A stretch of DNA of 64,000 nucleotides from JAGWBD01 sp965220615 (GCA_965220615.1 CBDCQL010000001.1:1-64000), one strand, 5' to 3'; shown: positions 16,673 to 25,582, numbered from the stretch's first letter. Notes: generated from the letters alone by a model not told the origin. A program made the numbers and translations.

Positions 16673-17664
16673 AGGGCCGGCTCCACGCGCGGCAGTCGTC
16701 GCAGCCACAGCCAGCCCCCGAGCCCGCAGAGCGTCGCCGCCAACAATTGACAGGCATGCAGGAAAAAGCCGGTTGCCACGGCTGCACCGGGCTCCAGACC
16801 GGCCAGACTGACCAGGCCGAAGGTCCAGCCGCCTTCAATCACCCCCAGGCCGCTGATGCTGGCCACCGGCATGGCCTCCACCAGCATGGTGATGCTGATC
16901 ACGCCCACCAGCAGGGGCAGGCCATGGATGCCGAGGCCGGCCAGCAACACCAGGTTGAAACACACGCTCGAGCCCCAGGTCAGGCAGGATAGCAGCAGGG
17001 TCAGCAGGAAGACGCGGGGCAGACGCAGGCGCGCCACATTGCTTTCCAGCGGGGGCAGGGCCGCTGCCAGGCGCCGGCTGAAGTTTCCCTGGGCCGGCAG
17101 GCGCAGGCGCAACTGGCGCAGCAACCAGCCGGCGCTGAACAGCCCGGCCAGGCAAAGCAGGAAAAGGGCCGCCAGCAAGAGAGTCAGGACGCCGCGGTTT
17201 TCGTCAAAGCGGTCGCTGCCCTGCACCAGGGCTGCGCCTCCGACCAGCAACACGATCAGCAACTCAAACAGACGCGCGCCAAGCAGGCTGCCGAGGCCGG
17301 CGCCGACGCTCTGGCCGAAGTGCCGGCGCAACAGAAGCAGCCAGGCGAATTCGCCGGTCTTGAAAGGCATCAGACGCACCATCAGGTTGTGCACCAATAC
17401 GACCGGCCAGAGGGCATTCAGCGCCGGCGCGCCGGCGTCAAGCAGGACCTGAAAGCGCAGCGTGCGAAAGAAATTGAGACAAAGGTAAATCAGCAAGGCC
17501 AGCAGCAGGCTGAGAGGCGGGATGCCCGCCGCAAGATTTCGAAAAGTGTCCAGGTCCAGTGCGTCCAGCAACAGGACCAGCAACGCCAGCGAGAAGAACA
17601 GCCCGACCAGGCGCCAGAGCCGTGCGGTGAGGGACATGGAAGACACGTTGCCAAGGCGCTGCAT
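16669..17664 (-). CDS. Lysylphosphatidylglycerol synthase TM-region/UPF0104 family membrane protein (flippase-like)
   Basis: A 331-residue protein with about eight membrane helices. NFFRTLRFQVLLDAG, LMPFKTGEFAWLLLLRR and SGLGVIEGGWTFG are family hallmarks of the LPG_synthase_TM/AglD-like group. Members next to GtrB-type transferases are thought to act in membrane glycolipid handling; that function here is inference. It starts an operon running into the GT2, DinB and APH-like genes. The ATG at 17664 lies seven bases after a TACACT box, which would give an almost leaderless mRNA; ATG at 17637 is an alternative. Confidence 0.8.
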   Translation of the reverse strand: MQRLGNVSSMSLTARLWRLVGLFFSLALLVLLLDALDLDTFRNLAAGIPPLSLLLALLIYLCLNFFRTLRFQVLLDAGAPALNALWPVVLVHNLMVRLMPFKTGEFAWLLLLRRHFGQSVGAGLGSLLGARLFELLIVLLVGGAALVQGSDRFDENRGVLTLLLAALFLLCLAGLFSAGWLLRQLRLRLPAQGNFSRRLAAALPPLESNVARLRLPRVFLLTLLLSCLTWGSSVCFNLVLLAGLGIHGLPLLVGVISITMLVEAMPVASISGLGVIEGGWTFGLVSLAGLEPGAAVATGFFLHACQLLAATLCGLGGWLWLRRLPRVEPAL

Positions 17665-17671
17665 GCGTGGC

Positions 17672-17677
17672 AGTGTA
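17672..17677 (-). promoter_or_regulatory. Putative -10 box next to start codon (flippase-like gene)
   Basis: TACACT on the minus strand, seven bases before the ATG at 17664; no ribosome binding site precedes the start. Part of the leaderless pattern also seen at moeA, the SIS gene, hemC and the PQQ dehydrogenase gene. Confidence 0.35.
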
Positions 17678-17739
17678 GCCTTAAGGGCGGCGGCAGTCTA
17701 CACTCCACCGGCAGTACGCAAGGGGATCGATGTTCAGGA

Positions 17740-19284
17740 ATGCAAATCCCGGCTGAAAGGGCCCACTGGTCCTGGGTCCTGCCCCTCCTTCTGCTGGCGG
17801 CGGCGCTGTCCGGCAGTTTGCTGGGTTCGCGCGGCTACGATCTCGACGAGGCCGCTACCCTGCTGCGCACCGGCGGATACAAGCCCGTCCCCTACAACCT
17901 GGCGGAGATTCAACAGGCAATTCTCGACAAGTCTCCCGACCAGGCAATCGGCTGGCCGCTGCTGGTCGCCGCTTGGGGGCGCATGGCCGGCTGGAGCGAG
18001 GTGGCGCTTCGCTCGCTGTCCTGGTTCGCCGGGTTGCTGGCGCTGGCCCTGCTCTGGCGCGCCGGGCGGGCCATGCTCGGCGCCCGTGCAGGACTGGTCG
18101 CCACGGCGCTGCTGGCGACCTCGGTGCTGTTCGTCACCTATATGGCCGTCGCACGCACCTATACCCTGGTCGTGCTTTTCTCGGTGATGGCGCTGTACGG
18201 CTACTGGCATGCCGCCCTGCGGCAGGGACAGACGGGCCGGGCCGGGCCGCTGCTTCTGTTTGCAGGAACGTCGGGTCTGCTGTACACGCATTATTTTGGC
18301 GCGCTACTGGCGCCCTCTCTGGGGTTGTTCCATTTGCTGATGGTCCGGCGTGACCGGCGCTGGCTGCAGACGCTGGCCGTGTTTCTGCTGGCCGGGCTGG
18401 CTTTCCTGCCGCAACTGGAATTCCTGCTGTTCGGCATCGCCTACAACAGGGATGTGCTGGGGTCGGACCTGGCCCTGGCGCCTCACGTAGTCCTGAGCCG
18501 AATCGTCGAAATATTCAGCAACGGCCTGATCACCCTTCTGCCCAAGGTGGCCCTGGCGTTGTACGGTCTCGCTCTGGCGCTGTTGCTGCTTGAGGCGCGA
18601 CGTCGCCGTCGCCTGAGGCGCGCGCCGGATGCCCGGTGGCTGCTGGTGATCGTGACGCCGGTTTCGCTGGCACTGTTTCTGGCGGCCAACGAAATCGCCG
18701 GTGTGCTGGTACCGGGACGTTTTCGTTACAGCCTCGGATTGTGGCCCCTGCTGGCGCTGCTGACCGGTCTGTACCTGCGGCGCCCTGCGCCGGCGCAACG
18801 GCCCCGCGTGTCTCTCCAGTTTCTCCTGTTGGCGCTGCTGCTCGTTACAGGCCTGGTCGGCAACATCCGCTCCAGTCTGCGCATCCGCTACGTCAATCCC
18901 TTCGCCGCCGCGCCCCTGCATCTCGCCATGCGGGACCTTGAGCCCTACTGGCAAGACGGCGACCGGCTGGTTGTCGACCAGACGCTCACCACTCACCATC
19001 GCCAGATCTGGATCTACACCTATGACCTTGCAGACAGCCGCCTGATCCTGCGGCTGGACACGGTGGATCCCTGTGACCCCGCCTGTCTCTCCGCCATGGT
19101 GCGGGACCTGAATCAACACGCAAACGTCTGGTTGCTGTTTGCCAACCCGGCGGGGAATGTACAGGAAAGCCTTGTGGATGGACTGCAATCCACCGGCATG
19201 GTTTCCTGCCGATCCTTCAACTATCCGCAAGAATTCGCCCTGACCCTCTCGCACTTCGCCCGGGACATCGAAGGCTGCACCTGA
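17740..19284 (+). CDS. GT-C membrane glycosyltransferase, GT39-like (tandem paralogue 1 of 3)
   Basis: A 514-residue polytopic membrane protein. After the first helix (VLPLLLLAAALSGSLL) comes GYDLDEAATLL, with the Asp-Glu pair that marks the catalytic loop of ArnT/PMT-type enzymes. Further helices fill residues 70-370 and a soluble tail follows (VVDQTLTTHHRQIWIY). It probably moves a sugar from a lipid-phosphate carrier to a target outside the membrane. ATG at 17740 aligns with the starts of paralogues 2 and 3 (each nine residues before a conserved Trp). Divergent from the flippase-like/GT2 operon, which may make its donor. Confidence 0.8.
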   Translation: MQIPAERAHWSWVLPLLLLAAALSGSLLGSRGYDLDEAATLLRTGGYKPVPYNLAEIQQAILDKSPDQAIGWPLLVAAWGRMAGWSEVALRSLSWFAGLLALALLWRAGRAMLGARAGLVATALLATSVLFVTYMAVARTYTLVVLFSVMALYGYWHAALRQGQTGRAGPLLLFAGTSGLLYTHYFGALLAPSLGLFHLLMVRRDRRWLQTLAVFLLAGLAFLPQLEFLLFGIAYNRDVLGSDLALAPHVVLSRIVEIFSNGLITLLPKVALALYGLALALLLLEARRRRRLRRAPDARWLLVIVTPVSLALFLAANEIAGVLVPGRFRYSLGLWPLLALLTGLYLRRPAPAQRPRVSLQFLLLALLLVTGLVGNIRSSLRIRYVNPFAAAPLHLAMRDLEPYWQDGDRLVVDQTLTTHHRQIWIYTYDLADSRLILRLDTVDPCDPACLSAMVRDLNQHANVWLLFANPAGNVQESLVDGLQSTGMVSCRSFNYPQEFALTLSHFARDIEGCT

Positions 19285-19391
19285 ATGCCACGCCCGCAAC
19301 CAGCGACGTCCAGGCAGATTCCGGAGCGCAGACCTCTCTGTGCAGCGGCACTATTTCCGGGCCATGCTCGCTCCCGGTACGAGAGGACGCC

Positions 19392-20888
19392 GTGCCCTTG
19401 ACATTGAAGAGAAGCGCCTGGCTGTGGATGGTACCGGTGCTGCTGCTGGCCGTCATTCTGGGCGGCCGGCGCTTAAACTCCCTGACTTTTACCCGGGATG
19501 AGACCTGGACCCTGATGACCGCCGGGGCGCGAAATTACGGCCCCCACACGCTGTCACAGGTGCTGGCGGTCCAACAGACCCTGGCTCCCGATCAGGCCTT
19601 TGGCTGGGACCTGTTGATGAATCGCTGGGGCGCAGTGGCCGGCTGGAATACGGTGTCGATGCGGGCCTGGTCGTTTTTCTTCGGTCTGCTGACGCTGGCC
19701 GTTGTCTATCGGGCGGGCAGGCATATGTTCGGGCGGCAGACTGGGGTATCCGCCTGCCTGTTGTTCCTGGGTTCTTCGCTCTTCATTCAGTATTTCCACA
19801 TCTCGCGGGCTTTCACTCCAGTTGCCTTCTTTTCTTCCCTGCTCCTGTTTTGTTACTGGAGGGTTGCCACCGGACGGCGCGCGACGGACCGCGCTGGCCA
19901 GGCAGGTATGCTGGCAGGAGGTATTGGCCTGCTCTACAGCCATTACTTTGCCGCCCTGTTAATCCCTGCGCTGGGGCTGTTTCACCTGTTGTTTGTGCGC
20001 AAGGACCGCCGCTGGTGGGTGACGTCGCTGCTTTTCCTGCTGATCTTTCTCGCTGCCACGCCTGAATTCGCTGTTCTGCACAGGGGCGTGGAACACAATG
20101 TCAGTCGCTATGGCGCGGCAGGGCCTCCCCTGCACCTGGCGGAGGTCCTTGATCGCCTCCTGTACACCATGACCAACGGTCTGTTCCGTTGGCCGGGGCC
20201 ACTGAACGCAGTCCTGCTGGTCCTCTTACCGATCGCGGCCCTGGCACTGTTCAGGACCCGTTCCCGCCCCTCAATGCATCTGCGCCCGGCGTGGTACCTG
20301 GGCGTCAGCGCATTGTTCTTCTTTTTGCTGGTTGTGGGCGTCAATCATTTCGTGCCGGTCCTGTTCCACAGCCGCATGCGTTACCTGCTGGCCCTGTGGC
20401 CCCCTGTGGCCCTGATCGTCGCCTTCGCGCTGCACCGTCTTGGGCGGCGAAGGCAACGACTGGCCGACCGGTTGCTGGCGGGAATTGTCGCCAGCGGCAT
20501 CGTTCTGATTTTCGCCACACCCTATTACAGACAACTCGATTATCACGAAGAATCCATCATCCACCTGGCCGACCAAGCGCTCCAGCAATTGGCGGGGCCC
20601 GACGACTTCCTCATCCTGCATGAAGAGGTCCTGCCGTCAGACAAGCTCAACAGGGACTATTACTTGCATGTCTGGGAGTTCCCGCGTGAAGTGATCACTG
20701 GCGAGACAGACCCCGAACAAGCCGTCCAGTCTGCGCGGGGACATTCGCGCGTCTGGCTGCTGGCGACGGAGCAGGGTGGCGTCACGGAAAAGCAAATCGC
20801 CGCGACCATGCAGTTCTGCCAGCGTCCCGTCAGGCGCGGCGACCTGGTGCTGGCCCTCTACGCCCGCAACGAGGCCGACTGCGCCTGA
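19392..20888 (+). CDS. GT-C membrane glycosyltransferase, GT39-like (tandem paralogue 2 of 3)
   Basis: A 498-residue paralogue of the gene before it. TFTRDETWTLMTAGARN holds the Asp-Glu pair; AFGWDLLMNRWGAVAGW and LLYSHYFAALLIPALGLFHL match the other two copies, and it ends in LVLALYARNEADC like paralogue 3. The GTG start at 19392 has GAGAGG five bases upstream. It is closer in sequence to paralogue 3 than to paralogue 1. Directly after its stop is a copy of the last 14 codons of moeA on the opposite strand, showing how the array was duplicated. Confidence 0.8.
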   Translation: MPLTLKRSAWLWMVPVLLLAVILGGRRLNSLTFTRDETWTLMTAGARNYGPHTLSQVLAVQQTLAPDQAFGWDLLMNRWGAVAGWNTVSMRAWSFFFGLLTLAVVYRAGRHMFGRQTGVSACLLFLGSSLFIQYFHISRAFTPVAFFSSLLLFCYWRVATGRRATDRAGQAGMLAGGIGLLYSHYFAALLIPALGLFHLLFVRKDRRWWVTSLLFLLIFLAATPEFAVLHRGVEHNVSRYGAAGPPLHLAEVLDRLLYTMTNGLFRWPGPLNAVLLVLLPIAALALFRTRSRPSMHLRPAWYLGVSALFFFLLVVGVNHFVPVLFHSRMRYLLALWPPVALIVAFALHRLGRRRQRLADRLLAGIVASGIVLIFATPYYRQLDYHEESIIHLADQALQQLAGPDDFLILHEEVLPSDKLNRDYYLHVWEFPREVITGETDPEQAVQSARGHSRVWLLATEQGGVTEKQIAATMQFCQRPVRRGDLVLALYARNEADCA

Positions 20889-20897
20889 AGGCCGCGT

Positions 20898-20942
20898 TCA
20901 GAAGATTTGCACCTCCACCATCGTTCCGACTCGCAGACCGCC
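20898..20942 (-). pseudogene. Remnant of moeA 3' end
   Basis: Read on the minus strand these bases give GGLRVGTMVEVQIF and a stop; the functional moeA ends in GGLRAGTMVNVQLF and a stop at the equivalent place downstream of paralogue 3. Including the 12 bases before the moeA stop, about 50 of 57 bases match 22603-22659 by eye. It is a leftover of a tandem duplication that carried the glycosyltransferase gene and the tail of its convergent neighbour. The rest of the 250-bp spacer (20943-21138) shows nothing recognisable. Confidence 0.8.
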
Positions 20943-21138
20943 ACAGGACCGGGGGAGGCTGCAGCGACCCCTGCGCGCCGGCCGGCAGCGGCATGTCAGC
21001 AAAGGCAAGAGACAAAATTGAGAGCTGTCAGGACTGCCATCTCTGGCAGGTTCAATGAACCCCGGAACCTCTTGCGAACACATGATTTGCAATCATAATC
21101 TGTCCACCAATTCCGGAAATCGCATCGAAGCCGCGCCA

Positions 21139-22605
21139 ATGCCCAGGTTTGTTCAGAACAATCGCTGGTTGACGGTTGTACCGGTGATTTTGCTTGCCGC
21201 CTGGCTGGCCGGGCGGCAACTCAATACCTGGGCTTTTGCCCCTGACGAAAGTCACTCAATGATTACCGCGGGCGCGCGTGACTTTGGACCCCGCAGCATT
21301 GCGGATACCCTGCAGGTCGGAATCGTCAGGGAGTGGGACCAGGCCTTCGGTTGGATGCTGGCCATGAACTTGTGGGGAAAGGTCGTTGGCTGGAGCACAG
21401 TCGCAATCAGGGCGTTTTCCTGGCTTGCCGGTCTCCTGACCCTGGCGACGGTCTATCGCGCAGGCCGCAGTTTTTTCACTCATGAAGCGGGCCTCATTGC
21501 TGCATTGTTGCTGATGGTCTCGACGTTGTTTGTCAGTTACATGCACGTGGCGCGCGTGTATACCCTGGTCACCCTGTTTTCGACCTTGCTGCTGTGGAGT
21601 TACTGGCGCCTGGCAATCGATCCGCGACTTCCTTCCCGGAAACATCTGCCGGCCTTGCTGCTCGGTGGCGTGGGGCTGTTCTATACCCAGTTCCTTGCTG
21701 CCCTGATGGTACCGCTGGTCGGCGTGTTTCATTTGTTCTTTGCGCGCAGAGGTCGGTACTGGTGGCAGGTGACCACCCTCCTTGCGCTTGCGGGGCTCAG
21801 TTTTATTCCCCAGTTGACAGTCTTGTTGCGGGGGATGGAGAATTACTCCTCCGGGGCTTTCGTGCCCCAAACGGCAGCCCAAATGACGGTCCGGCTGCTC
21901 CACACGCTGACCAACAGCCTGGTCAGCCCGCCGCAACTGGCGGGCCCGCCCCTCCTGCTGGTGCTGATACTTTTGCTGGTTGTCCTGTTGTGGCGTCGAC
22001 CGCGCGAGGGGCCGAACCTTGCCTGGTTCTTCGCCGGCATCGTGCTGCTGCATTTCCTGCTGATACTGGCCGTCAACGAGGTCATCGGCGTACTCAGATA
22101 TCTGGACCGGGTGCGTTATTTCCTGGTCCTGTGGCCGCCGATTGCACTGCTGGCCGGTTACGGCATCTGGCAGCTGCGGCACAGATACCGGCGTCTGGCG
22201 GAGTGGTTGCTGGTCGCCCTTGTTGCCAGCGGCATCGCCCTGAACCTGAGGTCCGGCATTTATCTCTCATATGCCACCTACGACCATACGCTCATACATC
22301 TGGCGGACCAGGCCCTGCAGCAGCAGGCGCGCCCCGATGACCTGTTGCTGATGGAAGAAACAGACCTCAACGCCTTTTATCAGGGAAATCTGCACCAGCC
22401 GCGCGTTGTCTTCTCCCGGGGATCAGACCCCGACGTTGTGGCGCGCCAGGTCGCTGGCCATGAGCGGGTCTGGTTGCTTAAAAGGGGAGCAGACAGCGTT
22501 ATCGAAGGGAGCCTGTCGGAGGACCTGCGCCCCTGCAATGTCGCTGTCCGTCGCAAGGACCTGGTGCTGACCCTGTACGCCCGCAGCGAAGCCGACTGCG
22601 ACTGA
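21139..22605 (+). CDS. GT-C membrane glycosyltransferase, GT39-like (tandem paralogue 3 of 3)
   Basis: A 488-residue protein with the same plan as paralogues 1 and 2: first helix (VVPVILLAAWLAG), Asp-Glu loop in AFAPDESHSMITAGARD, AFGWMLAMNLWGKVVGW, and a C-terminal soluble tail ending LVLTLYARSEADC. I placed the start at ATG 21139 because it aligns residue for residue with the starts of paralogues 1 and 2; an earlier in-frame ATG at 21055 would add 28 unrelated residues. The gene is somewhat lower in GC than its surroundings. It is convergent with moeA, 9 bp away. Acceptor unknown; envelope glycosylation is inferred. Confidence 0.8.
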   Translation: MPRFVQNNRWLTVVPVILLAAWLAGRQLNTWAFAPDESHSMITAGARDFGPRSIADTLQVGIVREWDQAFGWMLAMNLWGKVVGWSTVAIRAFSWLAGLLTLATVYRAGRSFFTHEAGLIAALLLMVSTLFVSYMHVARVYTLVTLFSTLLLWSYWRLAIDPRLPSRKHLPALLLGGVGLFYTQFLAALMVPLVGVFHLFFARRGRYWWQVTTLLALAGLSFIPQLTVLLRGMENYSSGAFVPQTAAQMTVRLLHTLTNSLVSPPQLAGPPLLLVLILLLVVLLWRRPREGPNLAWFFAGIVLLHFLLILAVNEVIGVLRYLDRVRYFLVLWPPIALLAGYGIWQLRHRYRRLAEWLLVALVASGIALNLRSGIYLSYATYDHTLIHLADQALQQQARPDDLLLMEETDLNAFYQGNLHQPRVVFSRGSDPDVVARQVAGHERVWLLKRGADSVIEGSLSEDLRPCNVAVRRKDLVLTLYARSEADCD

Positions 22606-22614
22606 AGGCCGGGT

Positions 22615-23847
22615 TCAGAAGAGCTGCACGTTCACCATCGTTCCGGCCCGCAGACCGCCGCTGTCCAGCGGGACCAGCACCAGCCCGTCCGCGCCCACCA
22701 GGGTGAAAATCAGCCCCGACTTGCCGAAGACCGGCTCCGCCAGCAACTGACCGTCACGCTCGCGCAGGCGCACCGGCACCGTGTCTTCGCGTCCGCTGGC
22801 CGAGGACAGGTTTGCGCCCAGCAGCGCGCGCACGCCCGCGGCCGGCGTCGTCGTCTCGCCGGACCAGTGGCGCAGCAGCGGCAGCAGGATTTGCCGCGCC
22901 ACCAGCAGGGCCGAGACCGGGTTGCCCGGCAGACCGATGACCGCTTTCCCCTCACACACCGCCAGCAGAGTCGGCTTGCCCGGACGGACCGCCAGACCAT
23001 GCTGCAGCACTCCCGGCGCGCCCAGGCGCTTGATGACCGTGCGCGTCAGGTCACGTGCCGAGACGGAACTGCCGGCCGTCAGCAGCAGCAGGTCCGCCGC
23101 CGCGTGACCCCGTCGCGCCCGGTCGAAATAATCGTCGAACTCGTCGCGGGCGATGCCGCAATGCAGCGGCTCGCCGCCCGCCTCACTGACCAGCGCCGCC
23201 AGGGTGTGGGCGTTGATGTCGCGGATCTGACCGGGCGCGGGCGTCCCCTCCGGCGGCAGCAGTTCGTCGCCGCTGCTGAGGATGGCCACCTGCGGGCGGA
23301 CGCGCACGTTGACTCCTGTGACACCCGCCGCCAGCAGCCCGCCAATCTCCTGCGCGCGCAGGGTCCGACCGGCAGCGACGAGAAGCGCCCCGGCGGCGAC
23401 GTCTTCGCCGGGTTGCAACACGTTCTCGCCGGGAGCGACCGGCGCCAGTAACTCAACGTCGTCACCCAGCGTCTGTGTGCGCTCCAGCATGATGACGGCG
23501 TCCGCGTCGGGGGGCAGCATGCCGCCGGTGTGAATCAGCACTGCGCTGCCAGGCGACAGTGACTGCTGCGCGGCTTCGCCCATGCGCAGTTCGCCGGCGA
23601 CCCGCAGCAGCGCCGGCAGGGCGGGGGATGCGCCGAAGCTGTCGGTCGCGCGCAGGGCGTAGCCATCGACTGTGCTGCGGGGAAAGGCCGGCAATTCTTC
23701 CGGCGCGCGTACGTCCTGCGCCAGCGTGCGCCCCATGGCTTCGCGCGGGTCGAGCGATTCAGACGCGGGCGCCGGCCGCCAGTGCGCCAGCAATGTTTCC
23801 AGCGCCTGCGCAACCGGTTGCACGTTGAAGAATTCAGCGCTGTTCAT
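22615..23847 (-). CDS. moeA: Molybdopterin molybdotransferase
   Basis: A 410-residue MoeA protein that inserts molybdate into adenylylated molybdopterin, the last step of molybdenum cofactor synthesis. Visible are the N-terminal PRSTVDGYALRA, the GEDVAAGALLVAAG region, LSSGDELLPP in the MoaB-like domain, and VIGLPGNPVSALL. The C-terminal domain ends GTMVNVQLF. It closes the minus-strand Mo-cofactor/formate dehydrogenase locus, 28 bp after fdhD. ATG at 23847 is six bases behind a TATACT box with no ribosome binding site between, suggesting its own leaderless transcript besides any read-through from fdhD. Confidence 0.93.
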   Translation of the reverse strand: MNSAEFFNVQPVAQALETLLAHWRPAPASESLDPREAMGRTLAQDVRAPEELPAFPRSTVDGYALRATDSFGASPALPALLRVAGELRMGEAAQQSLSPGSAVLIHTGGMLPPDADAVIMLERTQTLGDDVELLAPVAPGENVLQPGEDVAAGALLVAAGRTLRAQEIGGLLAAGVTGVNVRVRPQVAILSSGDELLPPEGTPAPGQIRDINAHTLAALVSEAGGEPLHCGIARDEFDDYFDRARRGHAAADLLLLTAGSSVSARDLTRTVIKRLGAPGVLQHGLAVRPGKPTLLAVCEGKAVIGLPGNPVSALLVARQILLPLLRHWSGETTTPAAGVRALLGANLSSASGREDTVPVRLRERDGQLLAEPVFGKSGLIFTLVGADGLVLVPLDSGGLRAGTMVNVQLF

Positions 23848-23853
23848 GGGGAG

Positions 23854-23859
23854 AGTATA
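23854..23859 (-). promoter_or_regulatory. Putative -10 box, six bases before moeA start
   Basis: TATACT on the minus strand with CTCCCC between it and the ATG at 23847. Transcription would begin at or next to the start codon. No convincing -35 box is seen. Confidence 0.45.
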
Positions 23860-23875
23860 GCCGGGTGACCGATGG

Positions 23876-24667
23876 TCAGGTCTCCGCTTCACCCAGGCCC
23901 AGGCGCCAGGCGTGGGTATAGACGCGCAGACCGCCGCGCCGCACGTAGCCGACGACGCAAATCTGCCAGGCCTCGGCCAGGCGAATCGCCGTGCTGGTCG
24001 GCGCGGTGCGACTGGCCACCAGGGGGATGTCCATGCGCCGCGCCTTGGAGAGCATCTCCGAACTGATGCGCCCGCTGCTCAGGAGCAGCCGGTCGCGCGT
24101 GACGATGTCGCCCTGCAGGGCCAGTCCGGCGATCTTGTCGACGGCGTTATGGCGGCCCACGTCCTCGGCGCCCAGCAGCAGCTGGTCTTCGTCGGCCAGA
24201 ACGGCCGTGTGCACGCCGCGCACCGCGTTGTAGAGCCGCGCCGCGCCCTGCAAATCGCGCATGCGCTTCAGAATCACGTCCGGCTGCGTGCGGAAGTCGC
24301 TGCAGAGCGGCGGATAGGACTCCGTGATGTGTTGCAGCGTCACACCACCGCCGCAGCCGCTCGTTAACACCATCCGTCGCGGCGGCTCGAAGTCGGACCG
24401 CGTCAGCAGCACGTCGACCACCGTGCGCGGCATGTTGGCCTGCACCAGCGCCACTTCGTCCAGCGCGTCGATCACGCCCTCGGTGTAGAGAAAGCCGAGC
24501 GCCAGCGCTTCCTGGTCGAGCGGGCTGCACATCACCGTCGCCAGCTCCTGACCGTTAACGTAGATGTCCAGCAGCGTCTCCTCGATGACGCCGCCATCGG
24601 TCAGTTGCGCGCGGTCCTGCTCGACGAGCCAGTAACTCTGCGGCAGCGCGCCGGGGGTGGGGTTCAC
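23876..24667 (-). CDS. fdhD: Formate dehydrogenase accessory sulfurtransferase
   Basis: A 263-residue FdhD protein, which transfers sulfur from a cysteine desulfurase to the Mo-bisMGD cofactor before it is inserted into formate dehydrogenase. Motifs: IEETLLDIYVNG, LALGFLYTEGVID, LTSGCGGGV, and AEDVGRHNAVDKIAG, LSSGRISSEM. The loop holding the sulfur-carrying cysteines is SGCGGGV: one Cys is present, and the second Cys of the E. coli type C-x2-C is Gly. The start is a GTG at 24667, only moderately supported. The gene lies between moeA and the ferredoxin-like subunit, from which it is separated by a repeat pair. Confidence 0.92.
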   Translation of the reverse strand: MNPTPGALPQSYWLVEQDRAQLTDGGVIEETLLDIYVNGQELATVMCSPLDQEALALGFLYTEGVIDALDEVALVQANMPRTVVDVLLTRSDFEPPRRMVLTSGCGGGVTLQHITESYPPLCSDFRTQPDVILKRMRDLQGAARLYNAVRGVHTAVLADEDQLLLGAEDVGRHNAVDKIAGLALQGDIVTRDRLLLSSGRISSEMLSKARRMDIPLVASRTAPTSTAIRLAEAWQICVVGYVRRGGLRVYTHAWRLGLGEAET

Positions 24668-24710
24668 CCTGAATCCATTCCCGGAGGGAAAGCCATCGCG
24701 TCGCGGGCGG

Positions 24711-24860
24711 CCCTCACCCCAAACCCCTCTCCCTCAGGGAGAGGGGCTTCAACTCCCCAAAATGGCTTCACTGTCCAATGCATTTCATTGTGATTGCGTG
24801 GCTGGATGTACAAGACTGGCTCCCCCTCTCCCTCGGGAGAGGGGATTGGGGGGTGAGGGG
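24711..24860. repeat. Palindromic intergenic repeat pair, locus 3
   Basis: 24711-24750 begins CCCTCACCCCAAACCCC and ends GGGAGAGGGG; 24822-24860 is the same element reversed, ending GGATTGGGGGGTGAGG. The two face each other across about 70 bases of unrelated sequence between fdhD and the ferredoxin-like subunit gene. Confidence 0.75.
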
Positions 24861-24880
24861 GCAAGGTCCGGCAGGCCCGT

Positions 24881-25582
24881 TCATTCCTCGCGGCGACGGC
24901 GCGGCGCCCGCGTCATGGAGCGGATGTCTTCCGGCGCCAGACCCTGTTCAAGGCCCCACTCGACCTTCGGCTTGAGCGCGCCAGTCGGACAAACGCCGAC
25001 GCACTGGCCGCAGAAGACGCAGGGCGACTCGGTCATGGAGATATCGAAGGCCGTCGACACCTGCGTGTCATGGCCGCGGCCGTCGAGAGTCAGGGCGAAG
25101 GTGTATTGCGCGTCCTCTGCGCAGACCTGTACGCAGCGCCAGCAAAGCACGCACTGGCTGTAGTCGCGCAAATAGAAGGGGTTGTCGTCGATGAGTTCGT
25201 GCTCGCGCGCCTGCGCCTGAGGGAAACGAGCGGGGTCGGCCGCGCAGTCGGCCATGGCGGCCTCGATTTCCGGCGCCTCGCTGAGGTCGACCGAGGCGGC
25301 CAGCATCTCAAGGATGGTGCGGCGACTGCGCAGCGCGCGCTCGTTGCGCGTCTCGATGTTTGCGCCGTCGCGGCATTCGGCGATGCAGGCCGGTTGCAGC
25401 AGACGGCCGCCGTCCTCATCCACCACACAGACGCGGCAGAGGCCGTTGGCGGTGGTCGCCTCGTGCCAGCAGATGACGGGGATCTCGATGCCCAGGGTCG
25501 CCGCAGCCTCAAGGACCGTCGTGCCGGCGGGCACCGTCAGCTCCACGCCGTCGATGGTCAGGGTGACCGTGTCTTCAGCCAT
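24881..25582 (-). CDS. Ferredoxin-like electron-transfer subunit of NAD-dependent formate dehydrogenase (NuoG/FdsA N-terminal type)
   Basis: A 233-residue iron-sulfur protein. Residues 1-85 are a [2Fe-2S] ferredoxin domain (CWHE, GLCRVC, PAC ligands). From about residue 145 come two [4Fe-4S] motifs, CVLCWRCVQVC and CVFCGQCVGVCPTG. In FdsA and NuoG this block is the N-terminal part of the catalytic subunit; here it is a separate gene while FdhA (30470-32623) lacks it. The His-Cys3 cluster normally found between the two blocks is not obvious. It should carry electrons from FdhA to the NuoEF-like subunit. Its start overlaps the NuoEF-like gene by 8 bp. Confidence 0.88.
   Translation of the reverse strand: MAEDTVTLTIDGVELTVPAGTTVLEAAATLGIEIPVICWHEATTANGLCRVCVVDEDGGRLLQPACIAECRDGANIETRNERALRSRRTILEMLAASVDLSEAPEIEAAMADCAADPARFPQAQAREHELIDDNPFYLRDYSQCVLCWRCVQVCAEDAQYTFALTLDGRGHDTQVSTAFDISMTESPCVFCGQCVGVCPTGALKPKVEWGLEQGLAPEDIRSMTRAPRRRREE

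Noticed and set aside
17320..17739. Extended N-terminus for GT-C paralogue 1 starting at 17320
   Set aside because: That part is antisense to the flippase-like gene and Gln/Arg-rich; alignment of the three paralogues places the start at 17740.
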